From Bacillota bacterium (GTDB lineage Bacteria; Bacillota; Bacilli; Alicyclobacillales; SLC66), in the NCBI GenBank assembly GCA_021805735.1, contig JAJZEE010000005.1, forward strand, positions 1 to 61,291: DNA of 61,291 nt, written 5' to 3'. The translations under genes and the position numbers were made by a program. Positions 52,076 to 61,080 of the stretch are shown in pieces. Position 1 is the first letter of the stretch. Each line of letters opens with the position of its first letter. Below the pieces are notes generated by a model. It did no database searches and had not been told where the DNA came from. It saw only the letters and a list, made by a program, of their open reading frames with translations.

Positions 52076-52246
52076 ATGGATCGGGAGCACATGGTCATTG
52101 CGACAAGAGATGTTGAAGGCACCGCAGATTTGTATGTGTTAATCGATTTTTTAAATCGCACCTTGAAAGACAAGAACGTCATTTTCGGTCTCGCAAAAGC
52201 TGCTGAGGCGGGGAAATTCACCGTGACGATCTACAGGTCCGAATGA
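52076..52246 (+). CDS. ypmA: YpmA family protein (DUF4264)
   Basis: 56 residues. MDREHMVIATRDVEGTADLY and LNRTLKDKNVIFGLAKA with the end FTVTIYRSE are typical of the YpmA/DUF4264 family, found next to dinG and ypmB in Bacillales. Function unknown. It shares bases with the ypmB start (ATGATG), so the two are co-translated. Confidence 0.85.
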   Translation: MDREHMVIATRDVEGTADLYVLIDFLNRTLKDKNVIFGLAKAAEAGKFTVTIYRSE

Positions 52247-52791
52247 TGCGCGGCAAATGGACTGTTCCCCTGCTTAGCATATCAGTCATCATCCTCTGCT
52301 GTATCACGCTGGCCGTGATCTGGATCCTGCCCTATCTGACTTCAGTCGATCCAGCCGAACAGCAGGCGGCGTTATTTGCGCTTGACCATACGCCCATGGA
52401 GCACGTTTTGCGGGTGCAGATGTATACTGGCGGACCCACTGACCTCACGGTCACGGGCACAGACGCGTTTGGCAGGAAGTTGTACGCGTTTGTCCGTCAC
52501 AACTCCGCCACCATCATATATCAAAGTCAGACAGTGTCAAAACAGAGGGCCGAAGCAGCGGTTTACGGGCTCCACGCAAGTATCGTCTCCATCGTCAGCG
52601 CGGTGCCCGGACTTGTCGATACAAACAGTATCACTGCAGTGTTCCAGCGCGCCAGCGGCAACGCAGTGTGGGAGATCACGGCGCGTTTGCAGGACGGCGG
52701 TTTTTTATTCGCTTATGTCGATATGTACACAGGAAAACTGCTAACCAGCTTCGAAACGGGCAACGCACCGACTTTGCAGCCGACTTTGTAG
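52243..52791 (+). CDS. ypmB: YpmB-like membrane-anchored protein (DUF5590)
   Basis: 182 residues: one N-terminal membrane helix (about 10-32) and an extracytoplasmic PepSY-like region ending with VWEITARLQDGGFLFAYVDM and YTGKLLTSF, the feature shared by YpmB proteins. Role unknown; often next to aspB and asnS, of which only asnS is present here. Start ATG 52243, with ATG 52246 as an alternative. Confidence 0.82.
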   Translation: MMRGKWTVPLLSISVIILCCITLAVIWILPYLTSVDPAEQQAALFALDHTPMEHVLRVQMYTGGPTDLTVTGTDAFGRKLYAFVRHNSATIIYQSQTVSKQRAEAAVYGLHASIVSIVSAVPGLVDTNSITAVFQRASGNAVWEITARLQDGGFLFAYVDMYTGKLLTSFETGNAPTLQPTL

Positions 52792-52846
52792 AGGAAGCTT
52801 TATGCGTGAATGGACGACTTTGCTGGCTGAAGCAGTCGGCAATCCG

Positions 52847-52855
52847 TGATATACT
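52847..52855 (+). promoter_or_regulatory. Extended -10 promoter element
   Basis: TGATATACT (TG-N-TATACT) lies 70 bases ahead of the TTG start of the next gene, in the gap after ypmB. No matching -35 is evident, as is usual for extended -10 promoters. Confidence 0.5.
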
Positions 52856-52924
52856 ATAGCTAGATGCGCATGGACAGATGGACTTCGCTATACAGAATTG
52901 ATCACAAGAGGGAGAGTGGTTCGG

Positions 52925-53452
52925 TTGTCAAGGATCCGCATTCTCCCAACGGTAACCGCTCTGATCCTGACGTTCGCAGTTTTGTTCGGGGGACTTCAGA
53001 TCTATCGGACATACGAAGTCGTACAGCCGCTTGAGTCGCAACTGGCAAAGATCCCGGCGGTTCAATCAGTCCAGATTGCAACGGGCGCGCAATCGCCGAC
53101 TGTCGTGATCGCTCTTGCTAAGGTGCCCGATTTGCAGACCACATATACTCAGATTGAAGCCGAAGTGTCAAACAGCCTTGGCGGACCGATGAACATCAAT
53201 TTGAAAGATCGCCGCACACCTGCGCTTGCCTCCGCTTACGAGGCCATGCAGCCGATTCTGCGTCAGGGAATCGCGCACGGCGATTATGTGACGATGATCA
53301 GCCAACTTGAGCACGCTGCAGCCAGGGAACAGATGACCTGCGTCGTTACGATGAACAGCCAGGACATCTTTGTCCAGTTGGCGCAAAAGAGCAACTATCT
53401 TTATGGCATTGTTCCCTATACCATCATGGCGTCAGGGGTGAATGGACAGTGA
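52925..53452 (+). CDS. Single-pass membrane protein, probable partner of the FtsH-like protease
   Basis: 175 residues with one N-terminal helix (about 7-26, PTVTALILTFAVLFGGLQIY) and an alpha/beta outer part (about 30-165). No family is recognised. TTG 52925 is preferred since AGGGAG (52909-52914) is 10 bases away; GTG 52916 overlaps it. The stop overlaps the start of the FtsH-like gene (GTGA), so the two are made together. The FtsH-like protein itself has almost no extracytoplasmic loop, which this protein may replace (inference). Confidence 0.75.
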   Translation: MSRIRILPTVTALILTFAVLFGGLQIYRTYEVVQPLESQLAKIPAVQSVQIATGAQSPTVVIALAKVPDLQTTYTQIEAEVSNSLGGPMNINLKDRRTPALASAYEAMQPILRQGIAHGDYVTMISQLEHAAAREQMTCVVTMNSQDIFVQLAQKSNYLYGIVPYTIMASGVNGQ

Positions 53453-54936
53453 GGGATTGGCTGATTGGCGCTGGCGTGGCCGTTGCCATTTTTCTGGCTT
53501 TGATAGGCATCAATGTGTTGCCGTTGCTTGTACTGGGCGCACTCGGATTCGCTTTCTATACGCTGATCGAACGGAGACAGGTCGCTCCGACTGGTTCCAA
53601 GGAAGCGGCCATCAGACACTCTGTTCATTTTGACCACATTGGCGGACAGGACCACGCCAAACGAGAATTGATGGAAGCCCTCGATTTTTTGCGTTATCGA
53701 GATAAGATACGATCCTTGGGAATCCGACCCCTTAAGGGGATTTTGCTCACTGGACCGCCCGGAACGGGCAAAACCATGATGGCCAAAGCGGCCGCCACTT
53801 ACACGGATTCTACTTTCGTGTCAGCCTCCGGCAGCGAGTTCGTCGAGATGTACGTTGGAGTTGGCGCCCAGCGGGTCCGGGAACTGTTTCGCAAGGCTCG
53901 TCAGAGCGCGCGCAAAGAAGGCAGGGACAACGCCATCGTATTTATCGATGAGATCGACGTTGTAGGTGGAAAACGGGGCGCTCACAGCCATCAGGAGTAT
54001 GATCAGACGCTGAATCAGCTGCTGACTGAAATGGATGGCATGCAAACCACGCAGACTCCCATGATTCTTGTCATTGCCGCCACCAACCGAGCGGACATTC
54101 TCGATGGCGCGCTTTTGCGTCCAGGCCGTTTTGATCGGCAAATCAAAGTGGATTTGCCCGACAAGGAGGGCCGCTTGCATATTTTGCGGATTCAGACGAA
54201 AGACAAGCCGCTTTCTGAGGATGTAGACCTTGAGCATATCGCCAGAGAAACGTTTGGATTTTCTGGGGCTCAACTGGAAAGTTTAGCCAACGAAGCTGCG
54301 ATCATCGCACTTCGCCAGAATGCGCAGCGCATCACCCAGGACTTTTTTCGCGACGCCGTGGATAAGGTGTTGATGGGGGAGAAGACAGGTCGTCTGCCAA
54401 CCGTCCATGAACTGTACCGCGTCGCGGTTCACGAACTGGGTCACGCCATCGCGTCGGAAGTGATGCGCCCGCATTCTGTGTCGCACATCACGATCGCGCC
54501 GCGGGGCAACGCGCTGGGTTTTGTACGGCAGATTCCTGAATCGGACGGGTATCTGTACACCAAAGAACAGTTGGATCAACAGGTCGTTGTGGCCCTCGGC
54601 GGCGCTGTTGCTGAGGAGTTGATTTTTAGCAATCGTTCGACAGGCGCGCAAAATGACTTTCTGCAGGCCAGTCGCATCGCTCGCACGGAAGTGATGTGCG
54701 GTCTTAGCCGCATTGGCATTGTGGCCGAGGAGCATTTGCCAGAAACGATACTGGATGAAGAAGTGCGACACATTCTCGCGGCGATTGAGGATAGAACTCG
54801 CGATGTGCTGGCGCCGTATGCGGAGGCGCTCAAGGCATATGCGGATTATGTTGTGTCTCAGGAGAGCATCGATGGAGACAGTTTCCGATCGTGGCTTTCC
54901 GATTGCACCGACGACCGGCAACCAGTCGCCAATTAG
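53449..54936 (+). CDS. Short FtsH-like AAA zinc metalloprotease
   Basis: 495 residues. Two N-terminal helices (about 3-20 and 22-40) are joined by only a few residues instead of the usual periplasmic domain of FtsH (roughly 75 residues). The AAA module has LLTGPPGTGKTMMAKA, Walker B IVFIDEIDVVG and SRH-type RPGRFDRQI; the protease site is VHELGHAIAS (HExGH, as HELGH) with a downstream NDF. LeTGA-like segment: NRSTGAQNDFLQAS. It lacks the long tail of classical FtsH. It probably degrades membrane or cytosolic proteins with the coupled partner upstream. Confidence 0.88.
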   Translation: MRDWLIGAGVAVAIFLALIGINVLPLLVLGALGFAFYTLIERRQVAPTGSKEAAIRHSVHFDHIGGQDHAKRELMEALDFLRYRDKIRSLGIRPLKGILLTGPPGTGKTMMAKAAATYTDSTFVSASGSEFVEMYVGVGAQRVRELFRKARQSARKEGRDNAIVFIDEIDVVGGKRGAHSHQEYDQTLNQLLTEMDGMQTTQTPMILVIAATNRADILDGALLRPGRFDRQIKVDLPDKEGRLHILRIQTKDKPLSEDVDLEHIARETFGFSGAQLESLANEAAIIALRQNAQRITQDFFRDAVDKVLMGEKTGRLPTVHELYRVAVHELGHAIASEVMRPHSVSHITIAPRGNALGFVRQIPESDGYLYTKEQLDQQVVVALGGAVAEELIFSNRSTGAQNDFLQASRIARTEVMCGLSRIGIVAEEHLPETILDEEVRHILAAIEDRTRDVLAPYAEALKAYADYVVSQESIDGDSFRSWLSDCTDDRQPVAN

Positions 54937-54944
54937 ATCCGCAT

Positions 54945-55011
54945 GCCGCTTTGCAGCACCATCAGCAATATGAAAAACCCGCTGATTGCATTGCGGGTTT
55001 TTTCTTTTTAC
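54945..55011 (+). terminator. Intergenic repeat copy 4 ending in an intrinsic terminator
   Basis: GCATGCCGCTTTGCAGCACC (54946-54965) and ATATGAAAAACCCGCT match the leader of copies 1-2 (CATGCCGCT-GCGCAGCACCA; GATGAAAAACCCGCT). Here AAAAACCCGC (54973-54982) pairs with GCGGGTTTTT (54993-55002), followed by TTTTT runs, a perfect terminator for the FtsH-like gene. This shows the leader end can be one arm of a terminator. Confidence 0.85.
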
Positions 55012-55046
55012 AATGATGCTAGCCTTGAAACAGTGGTTGGGGGGAT

Positions 55047-56345
55047 ATGTTGTTGAAAACAGTGAGTATCAATCATCTTGGACAACATATTGGCGAAGAG
55101 GTCGCCGTATACGGATGGCTTCACGCCAAACGATCGTCCGGGAAAATAGTGTTTTTGCAAATGCGCGATGGAACTGGATTCGTTCAGGCCGTCATGGTGC
55201 GATCAGATGTCTCTGACGATACGTTTACGGAAGCTTCTGCATTGACGCAGGAAAGTTCCTTGCGAATCACAGGCATCGTCAAGGCGGATGAACGCGCGCC
55301 CTCTGGAGTGGAGCTGCAGGCAGTCACTCTGGAGACTTTGCAGCTTACACACGACTATCCGATCACCCCGAAGGAGCATGGCGTCGATTTTCTGATGGAT
55401 CATCGTCATCTGTGGATTCGGTCGCCGCGTCAGCGTTCCATTTTGAAGATCCGGGCAGAGATCATCCGAGCCATTCGAGCATTTTTTGACGATCGTGAGT
55501 TCACCCAGGTGGATCCTCCGATTTTGACACCGTCCGCATGTGAAGGCACGACCAACTTATTTCACACCAAGTACTTCGACGAAGACGCATATCTGACGCA
55601 AAGCGGGCAACTGTATATGGAAGCGGCCGCCATGGCTCTCGGTCGAGTGTATTCGTTTGGCCCGACGTTTAGAGCAGAGAAATCAAAGACGCGCCGTCAC
55701 CTGATCGAATTTTGGATGATTGAGCCCGAGATGGCCTTCACAACCCACGAGGAGAGTGTGGAGATTCAGGAGCAGTTGATCGTACACGTGGTTGCGCACG
55801 TTCTTCGGCACTGTGAACTGGAACTGCGTACATTGGGTCGGGATATTGACAGATTGGCGAAAGTTGTATCTCCATTTCCGAAAATATCCTATGACGAAGC
55901 GGTTGCATTTTTGCAGAAAAACGGGCATGAGATCACCTGGGGCGACGACTTCGGCGCGCCGCACGAAACCGAAATAGCCGCCCAGTATGAGCAGCCCGTG
56001 TTTGTGGAAAGGTATCCTACATCGCTGAAAGCCTTCTACATGAAACCGGATCCCATGCGCCCCGAGGTTGTGTTATGCGCAGACCTGCTGGCGCCGGAGG
56101 GATACGGTGAGATTATCGGCGGTTCCCAGCGGATCGACGACGCCGATCTGCTGTTTCAGCGCTTCGAGGAACATCAACTCCCTGCAGACGCGTATTCCTG
56201 GTACCTGGACCTGCGCAAATACGGATCGGTTCCGCACTCCGGCTTTGGACTCGGACTGGAGAGAACCGTCGCCTGGATTTGCGGACTGGAGCACGTGCGA
56301 GAAACCATACCGTTTCCCCGTCTGTTGTATCGTCTATACCCGTAA
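55047..56345 (+). CDS. asnS: Asparaginyl-tRNA synthetase
   Basis: 432 residues. Class IIb synthetase charging tRNA-Asn. OB-fold N-terminal ([20 protein letters not shown]), motif 2 [20 protein letters not shown] and motif 3 [16 protein letters not shown]. The [15 protein letters not shown] segment and overall length fit AsnS rather than AspS. The start ATG 55047 follows GGGGGG; TTG codons just after are possible. It directly follows the FtsH-like gene's terminator. aspB, normally beside it, is absent. Confidence 0.95.
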   Translation: MLLKTVSINHLGQHIGEEVAVYGWLHAKRSSGKIVFLQMRDGTGFVQAVMVRSDVSDDTFTEASALTQESSLRITGIVKADERAPSGVELQAVTLETLQLTHDYPITPKEHGVDFLMDHRHLWIRSPRQRSILKIRAEIIRAIRAFFDDREFTQVDPPILTPSACEGTTNLFHTKYFDEDAYLTQSGQLYMEAAAMALGRVYSFGPTFRAEKSKTRRHLIEFWMIEPEMAFTTHEESVEIQEQLIVHVVAHVLRHCELELRTLGRDIDRLAKVVSPFPKISYDEAVAFLQKNGHEITWGDDFGAPHETEIAAQYEQPVFVERYPTSLKAFYMKPDPMRPEVVLCADLLAPEGYGEIIGGSQRIDDADLLFQRFEEHQLPADAYSWYLDLRKYGSVPHSGFGLGLERTVAWICGLEHVRETIPFPRLLYRLYP

Positions 56346-56366
56346 CGAACTGGCGCGACACCTGTC

Positions 56367-56396
56367 AGATTGTCCGCATTTGCGGGCAATCTTTTA
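56367..56396 (+). terminator. Terminator after asnS
   Basis: AGATTGTCCGC (56367-56377) pairs with GCGGGCAATCT (56382-56392, one G-T pair) around ATTT, followed by TTTTA. It lies 21 bases past the stop. Confidence 0.85.
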
Positions 56397-56431
56397 TATG
56401 TTTTGGAACTCTATTCGGTCGGATAGGAGAA

Positions 56432-56440
56432 TGGTATACT
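56432..56440 (+). promoter_or_regulatory. Extended -10 promoter for dnaD
   Basis: TGGTATACT (TG-N-TATACT) lies 20 bases before the dnaD start GTG. No clear -35. The messenger would have a very short leader carrying AGGGGAGG. Confidence 0.5.
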
Positions 56441-56459
56441 GATAGGGGAGGTGGACGGT

Positions 56460-57224
56460 GTGGGCAAGCGGTTACTCGATCACGCGATCGACGCCATTGA
56501 GCAAAGTTATGTAACATTCCCATATATACTCCTTACAAAGTATCGGTCCATAGGACTTACGGATCAGGAAGCGATGGTCGTCTTCCAGGCCGCCGCTTAT
56601 CAGCAGATCGAACACTCCTTTCCCAGTCTGGATGAACTGGTCTCGCGCATGAGTATCTCCAAAGATCAGATCGCGGCCATATTGCAGAGCCTTTTGGGAC
56701 AGGGCCTGCTCGTTCACACCAATCATAGGCTCAGCCTTCGCCCGTTGTTTGAGCGCATGATCGGAGTGCAATCCAATCAGACCGCCGCGCTGTCTGTATT
56801 CACGCGGTTTGAAGAGGAATTCGGGCGACTGCTGTCACCGCTCGAATATGAACAGGTGATCCATTGGATTGATGAAGATGGATACACAGAGTGGCTCATT
56901 GTGGAGGCGCTCCGCGAGTCAGTGTTGGCAGGAGTGTATAATTTCCGCTATGTCGATACGATCCTGCGAGAATGGGAACGTTCCAACGTCAAAACCGAAC
57001 AGCAACTCACAGAGCACCGCAAGCGTCACCGGGTCACGCAACGAGGCGACAAGGCGCCAGGCTCTAACAAGTCTTCGGGCAGCCGCCAAGGTGCGCCGCG
57101 AACTGACAGACAGGCAGCGGAGGAACGCATTGTGCCCGCCGTGCAACCTGGCAAGTATGAACGTTTTTATCAGGTGTACAAGGGAACCTCGGCTCCGTCT
57201 GCTTCTCAGGAAGCTAAGCCTTGA
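56460..57224 (+). CDS. dnaD: DnaD-family replication initiation protein
   Basis: 254 residues. In low-GC Firmicutes DnaD acts with DnaB and DnaI in loading the replicative helicase. The N-terminal winged-helix part (about 10-95, YILLTKYRSIGLTDQEAMVV) is followed by the DnaD C-terminal domain (about 110-185: VFTRFEEEFGRLLSPLEYEQ, EALRESVLAGVYNFRYVD). The last 60 residues are basic and disordered. GTG 56460 has AGGGGAGG 7 bases upstream; GTG 56451 overlaps it. nth, its usual neighbour, is not seen. Confidence 0.92.
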   Translation: MGKRLLDHAIDAIEQSYVTFPYILLTKYRSIGLTDQEAMVVFQAAAYQQIEHSFPSLDELVSRMSISKDQIAAILQSLLGQGLLVHTNHRLSLRPLFERMIGVQSNQTAALSVFTRFEEEFGRLLSPLEYEQVIHWIDEDGYTEWLIVEALRESVLAGVYNFRYVDTILREWERSNVKTEQQLTEHRKRHRVTQRGDKAPGSNKSSGSRQGAPRTDRQAAEERIVPAVQPGKYERFYQVYKGTSAPSASQEAKP

Positions 57225-57357
57225 TCTGCGACCGCAGGGATGAATGGCCGCGCATGCACAGCAGGCTGGTTGATGGGTCAGCGACGGTTGAACGCAAAGG
57301 TGGACGCTGGCAGCACAGTTCTTGTTACGCCTCAGTTCAGTCAAGAGGAGTCATGCA

Positions 57358-58311
57358 GTGAATCAGGCAAAATCCGCGACGTACTCGCCATATGTGATTA
57401 TGAATCGAGAAGAGTGGGCAGAGTTGCGCCTTTCCACGCCTTTGCCGTTATCAGAAGAAGAATTGGATCAGCTCCGCGGACTCAATGATGAGGTCTCCCT
57501 TGTGGAAGTGTCCCAGATCTATCTTCCTCTGTCGCGTCTTCTAAACTTATATGTATCGGGAACGCAGAACCTTCAAGAGATTACTCATACATTTCTGGGC
57601 GGCGCATCGGTCAGTGTGCCTTACATCATCGGCTTGGCCGGCAGTGTTGCGGTGGGGAAGAGCACGACCGCGCGCATCATTCAGGCCCTTCTGGCGCGCT
57701 GGCCCAACCACCCTCGCGTTGAGTTGGTGACCACCGACGGGTTTCTTTTTCCCAACGCGATTCTGGAAGCGCGTCATCTGCTGCATCGTAAGGGATTCCC
57801 GGAGAGTTATGATGTTCGTCGTCTCATTCGATTTCTGGCCGACTTGAAGTCTGGCCGCGAGTATGTGACAGCGCCTCTATATTCCCACCTGTTATACGAT
57901 ATCGTACCTAATCAGACGCAGGAAGTGCATCGCCCCGACATCGTGATAGTCGAAGGGCTCAATGTGCTTCAGGCGTCAACACGGGGAGACAGAACAGGCG
58001 CCCAGGTCACCGTGTCGGATTTCTTTGACTTCTCCATTTACGTCGATGCGGATGCCAGCCATATCGAGAGATGGTATATCGATCGGTTTCACATGTTGCG
58101 GCGTACGGCGTTTCGGAATCCCGAGTCATATTTCCGGCGATTTGCCCAATTGACAGACGAAGAGGCGGAGCAGACGGCCGCCCAACTGTGGCGGGAGATT
58201 AACCTGATCAACTTGAAGGACAACATATTGCCGACGCGGGAGCGGGCCAGGCTGATCCTTGAAAAAGGGTTTGATCATGCGGTCCGCCGCGTGCGACTCC
58301 GACGCTTATAG
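57358..58311 (+). CDS. coaA: Type I pantothenate kinase
   Basis: 317 residues. Phosphorylates pantothenate, first step of CoA synthesis, and so links to panB/panC in this window. P-loop [36 protein letters not shown]; and [30 protein letters not shown] is characteristic of CoaA. GTG 57358 follows AAGAGGAG at 7 bases. Many Bacillales use the type III CoaX instead or as well. Confidence 0.95.
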   Translation: MNQAKSATYSPYVIMNREEWAELRLSTPLPLSEEELDQLRGLNDEVSLVEVSQIYLPLSRLLNLYVSGTQNLQEITHTFLGGASVSVPYIIGLAGSVAVGKSTTARIIQALLARWPNHPRVELVTTDGFLFPNAILEARHLLHRKGFPESYDVRRLIRFLADLKSGREYVTAPLYSHLLYDIVPNQTQEVHRPDIVIVEGLNVLQASTRGDRTGAQVTVSDFFDFSIYVDADASHIERWYIDRFHMLRRTAFRNPESYFRRFAQLTDEEAEQTAAQLWREINLINLKDNILPTRERARLILEKGFDHAVRRVRLRRL

Positions 58312-58396
58312 CGTGTCCGCATCAGACAGGCTGTTCTGGGGCGCCCGCAAAAGAGGAGAACAGTGATTCAGCGGGATTGTGAGAGGGGACCCATGC

Positions 58397-59437
58397 GTGG
58401 AAACAGAACACCTGAGCGCGCATACGAGCATCATGACGGCTGCGCCGGAATCGCTGCAGATTGCCCTGAATGAACTGCACAAGACGGGTGCGGGCATTGA
58501 GTGGCTCGGCGCACTCGGTCCGGGTATTGGACGCGTCCGTTCACAAGCGGGCCATCAAGATCTTGCTCGGCGCCTCCGGCAACATTCCCCAGTCTTTATC
58601 CGCCATATCTGTCCAGCCCAGTTGGCGGTTGCGCTCGATCACACACCCGCTGATGTCGCGCGCTTGGCTGACGCCTGCGAAAGACTCACTGGATTCATCG
58701 ATCCCGCCGTTTCCTTATCAGTACAAACTCGCTCTTTATACGGCGGCAAAGATCCTTACTCAGTACACGATCTCAATGATGCATTGGCCAAACGCGCACA
58801 AGAAACAGGCGCCCCCCTGGACGTTCGCCATCCAACCCAGGTAGTGTCTGTTGTCTGTGGCAATGATAAAGCGTTCCTGGGGGTGTCCCTTGCTGCTGAC
58901 AATCTCAGCGTCTGGTCAGGCGGGGTGCAGCGCTTTGCGCGGCAGGCAGAGCAGATCAGCCGAGCGGAGTTCAAGTTGCTCGAGGCAATCGATCTGTTTG
59001 GCATCCGCGTAAAGAGAGGCGATGCAGCGCTCGATTTGGGGGCGGCACCTGGCGGATGGACGCGGGTTTTGAGGAGCTTTGGCGTGCAGGTGACCGCTGT
59101 GGACCCGGCGGAACTGGCGCCGTCGCTGCAGTCGGATGAACTGGTGTTGCATCATCGCGAAACGGCGCAGGCCTATCTGCGCCACGCGGATACATTCGAC
59201 ATCATTGTCAATGACATGAAGATGGATGTTGGCGAATCAGTGGCCTTGATGAATGCCGCGGCGCACTCGCTGCGCCCCGGTGGAATCGGCGTCATGACGC
59301 TCAAACTGCCGGAACGGCAGCAGGAACGCCTCGCGACGCTTTCTCTGGGTAGACTTCGGCATGCGTATGAGATCCTAGGAGCGCGTCAACTCTTTCACAA
59401 TCGCAGCGAAGTGACCGTGGCTCTCAGACCCATTTGA
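58397..59437 (+). CDS. FtsJ-like (RlmM-type) RNA 2'-O-methyltransferase
   Basis: About 346 residues. N-terminal half (about 60-180) resembles the THUMP-like RNA-binding part of RlmM proteins; C-terminal half is an FtsJ-type SAM methyltransferase with ALDLGAAPGGWTRVL (about 213-227), DIIVNDMKMD, and MTLKLPERQQ, matching the K-D-K-E tetrad (Lys from FKLLEAID, Asp, Lys, and Glu from NRSEVTVAL). The target RNA is unknown, likely 23S rRNA. GTG 58397 has AGGGG at 9 bases; an in-frame GTG 58379 is possible. Confidence 0.85.
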   Translation: METEHLSAHTSIMTAAPESLQIALNELHKTGAGIEWLGALGPGIGRVRSQAGHQDLARRLRQHSPVFIRHICPAQLAVALDHTPADVARLADACERLTGFIDPAVSLSVQTRSLYGGKDPYSVHDLNDALAKRAQETGAPLDVRHPTQVVSVVCGNDKAFLGVSLAADNLSVWSGGVQRFARQAEQISRAEFKLLEAIDLFGIRVKRGDAALDLGAAPGGWTRVLRSFGVQVTAVDPAELAPSLQSDELVLHHRETAQAYLRHADTFDIIVNDMKMDVGESVALMNAAAHSLRPGGIGVMTLKLPERQQERLATLSLGRLRHAYEILGARQLFHNRSEVTVALRPI

Positions 59438-59440
59438 GTT

Positions 59441-60184
59441 TCATTCCTCGGGCCGCGAATCGACACGGCGCTGCATGAGCGCGGCCAGCGCGATAAAGAG
59501 CATGGAGTATGCCAGAAGGATCGCAACGTCGGACCACTGCACAGAGCGACCGGCCAGCAGGTTCCATGCCGGTCGGGCGAAATGATACGTGGGCATCCAT
59601 CTGGCAATCTGCTGCATGGTTTTGGGCAAGACCTGTACAGGCGTCATAAGTCCTCCCAACATGGAGAGCACGAGATACACGAGAGTTCCGAGCACCTGCG
59701 CCGCGTTGCCAGCCATGCCGATCAGCACGCCGAGCGCCGCAAAAGGCAGCGATCCGAGCCAAAGCCAGGCCAGAATCTCCAGCCACCGAACGGGCGCCAA
59801 GTCGACATTCTGCGAAAAATGGGCGACGGCAAATATCACAATTACGATAAACAGCGACAAAGTCAACTGCGTGAGCGTCTTGGCCAGGGCGTATCCGACG
59901 GATGACAGGGGAGTCGTACGCAGGAAACGAACCCAACCGCTCTTGCGTTCCGCGGCCAATCGGACCCCGAGCGTATTGACAGAGGAACCCAGGACGCCAA
60001 ACGCGGCCATGGACACCATGAAGTACTCACCCCAAAAGGTACCGGCAATCTTCACATTGCCGCCCTGTTGATTGATGAAGATCAGGTAGAACGCGATCGG
60101 CATGCCGAGTGTCAATAAAAAGAATCTGCGGTCGCGGGCTGTGCGCAGCAACTCCGCCTTCCACTGTGAAAACATCGCTTTCAT
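59441..60184 (-). CDS. ABC-2 type transporter permease
   Basis: 247 residues with six membrane helices (near 20-38, 50-72, 100-122, 132-155, 162-182, 218-238), typical of ABC-2 export permeases. ATG 60184 overlaps the stop of the ATPase gene (ATGA), so the two are co-translated; the frame open to 60268 crosses the ATPase and is not used. It ends 3 bases from the convergent methyltransferase. Cargo is unknown (peptide, drug or lipid). Confidence 0.9.
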   Translation of the reverse strand: MKAMFSQWKAELLRTARDRRFFLLTLGMPIAFYLIFINQQGGNVKIAGTFWGEYFMVSMAAFGVLGSSVNTLGVRLAAERKSGWVRFLRTTPLSSVGYALAKTLTQLTLSLFIVIVIFAVAHFSQNVDLAPVRWLEILAWLWLGSLPFAALGVLIGMAGNAAQVLGTLVYLVLSMLGGLMTPVQVLPKTMQQIARWMPTYHFARPAWNLLAGRSVQWSDVAILLAYSMLFIALAALMQRRVDSRPEE

Positions 60185-61080
60185 GCATGATCCCCCATTT
60201 CTGTGGTCAGGCGGACAAACGCGTCTTCGAGACCTGCGCCAGTGACCTGAATGTCGCTGATATCCCATTCTCCCTGGATGAGACGCCGCAATAGGGCGTC
60301 GGAGTCCGTGGTGCGAACGGTAACTTTGCGACCTGCTGTATGAACGCTCAATACATCCGGCAGGCGATTCAACTGTGCAAGGTCAACTCCGGGGCCTGCG
60401 GCGAACGAAAGCTGGCGGCCGCCAAATTCCATTTTAATCCGTTCCGGCGGCGCGTCCGCGACAATCGTTCCTTCGTTCATGACGATCACGCGGTCTGCGA
60501 CCATATCCGCTTCCTGCAGGTCATGAGTGGTGAGAAGCAGGGTTTTTCCCGACGCGATGAACCCGCGCAACTCGTCCCAAAACTGGCGTCGGGATGTGAC
60601 ATCCATGCCGACCGTGGGCTCATCAAGAAAGAGCGCTTGCGGATCGCCGGCCATGGCGAGGGCGAACTGCAGTCGCCTCATTTTCCCGCCAGACAGTCGA
60701 TTCGCCATCGTGCGCGCGTCATCCTTCAGGCCGGCAGCGGACAACAAGCGCAGGGTGGGCAGGGGAGCGGGGTAAAATCCGCGAAACAGGTTGATCGTTT
60801 CCGCCACTGTCAACCGATCTGGCACGCTGACGTTCTGTAACATGACTCCCAGGCGAACATGCTGGCGCGGTGAACCGGGATCGCCTCCTAACAGCCTGAC
60901 CTGCCCGCGAGTGGGGCGCAAGAGACCCAGCATCATGGCGATGCTAGTGGTCTTTCCGGCGCCGTTTGGTCCGAGCAGGGCGACAGCGCTTCCTCTGGCG
61001 ATGGCGAGCGACACGTTTCGCACGGCTTGCTTGCGCCCGAATTCTTTCGCGACGTCGATCATCTCCACTATGGCGTCCAT
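60181..61080 (-). CDS. ABC transporter ATP-binding protein
   Basis: 299 residues. Walker A LLGPNGAGKTTSIAMMLGLL (about 37-56), signature NRLSGGKMRRLQFALAMAGD (the usual LSGGQ is LSGGK), Walker B ALFLDEPTVGMD, and the H-loop LLTTHDLQEADMV. The C-terminal part (about 225-299) resembles the DUF4162-like tail of drug/antibiotic exporters. ATG 61080 has AGAGGAGA upstream. With the permease downstream it forms a two-gene exporter operon. Confidence 0.93.
   Translation of the reverse strand: MDAIVEMIDVAKEFGRKQAVRNVSLAIARGSAVALLGPNGAGKTTSIAMMLGLLRPTRGQVRLLGGDPGSPRQHVRLGVMLQNVSVPDRLTVAETINLFRGFYPAPLPTLRLLSAAGLKDDARTMANRLSGGKMRRLQFALAMAGDPQALFLDEPTVGMDVTSRRQFWDELRGFIASGKTLLLTTHDLQEADMVADRVIVMNEGTIVADAPPERIKMEFGGRQLSFAAGPGVDLAQLNRLPDVLSVHTAGRKVTVRTTDSDALLRRLIQGEWDISDIQVTGAGLEDAFVRLTTEMGDHA

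Noticed and set aside
59441-60268. Longer start for the ABC permease
   Set aside because: The extra residues read through the ATPase gene in another frame; ATG 60184 overlaps the ATPase stop and begins the natural N-terminus.
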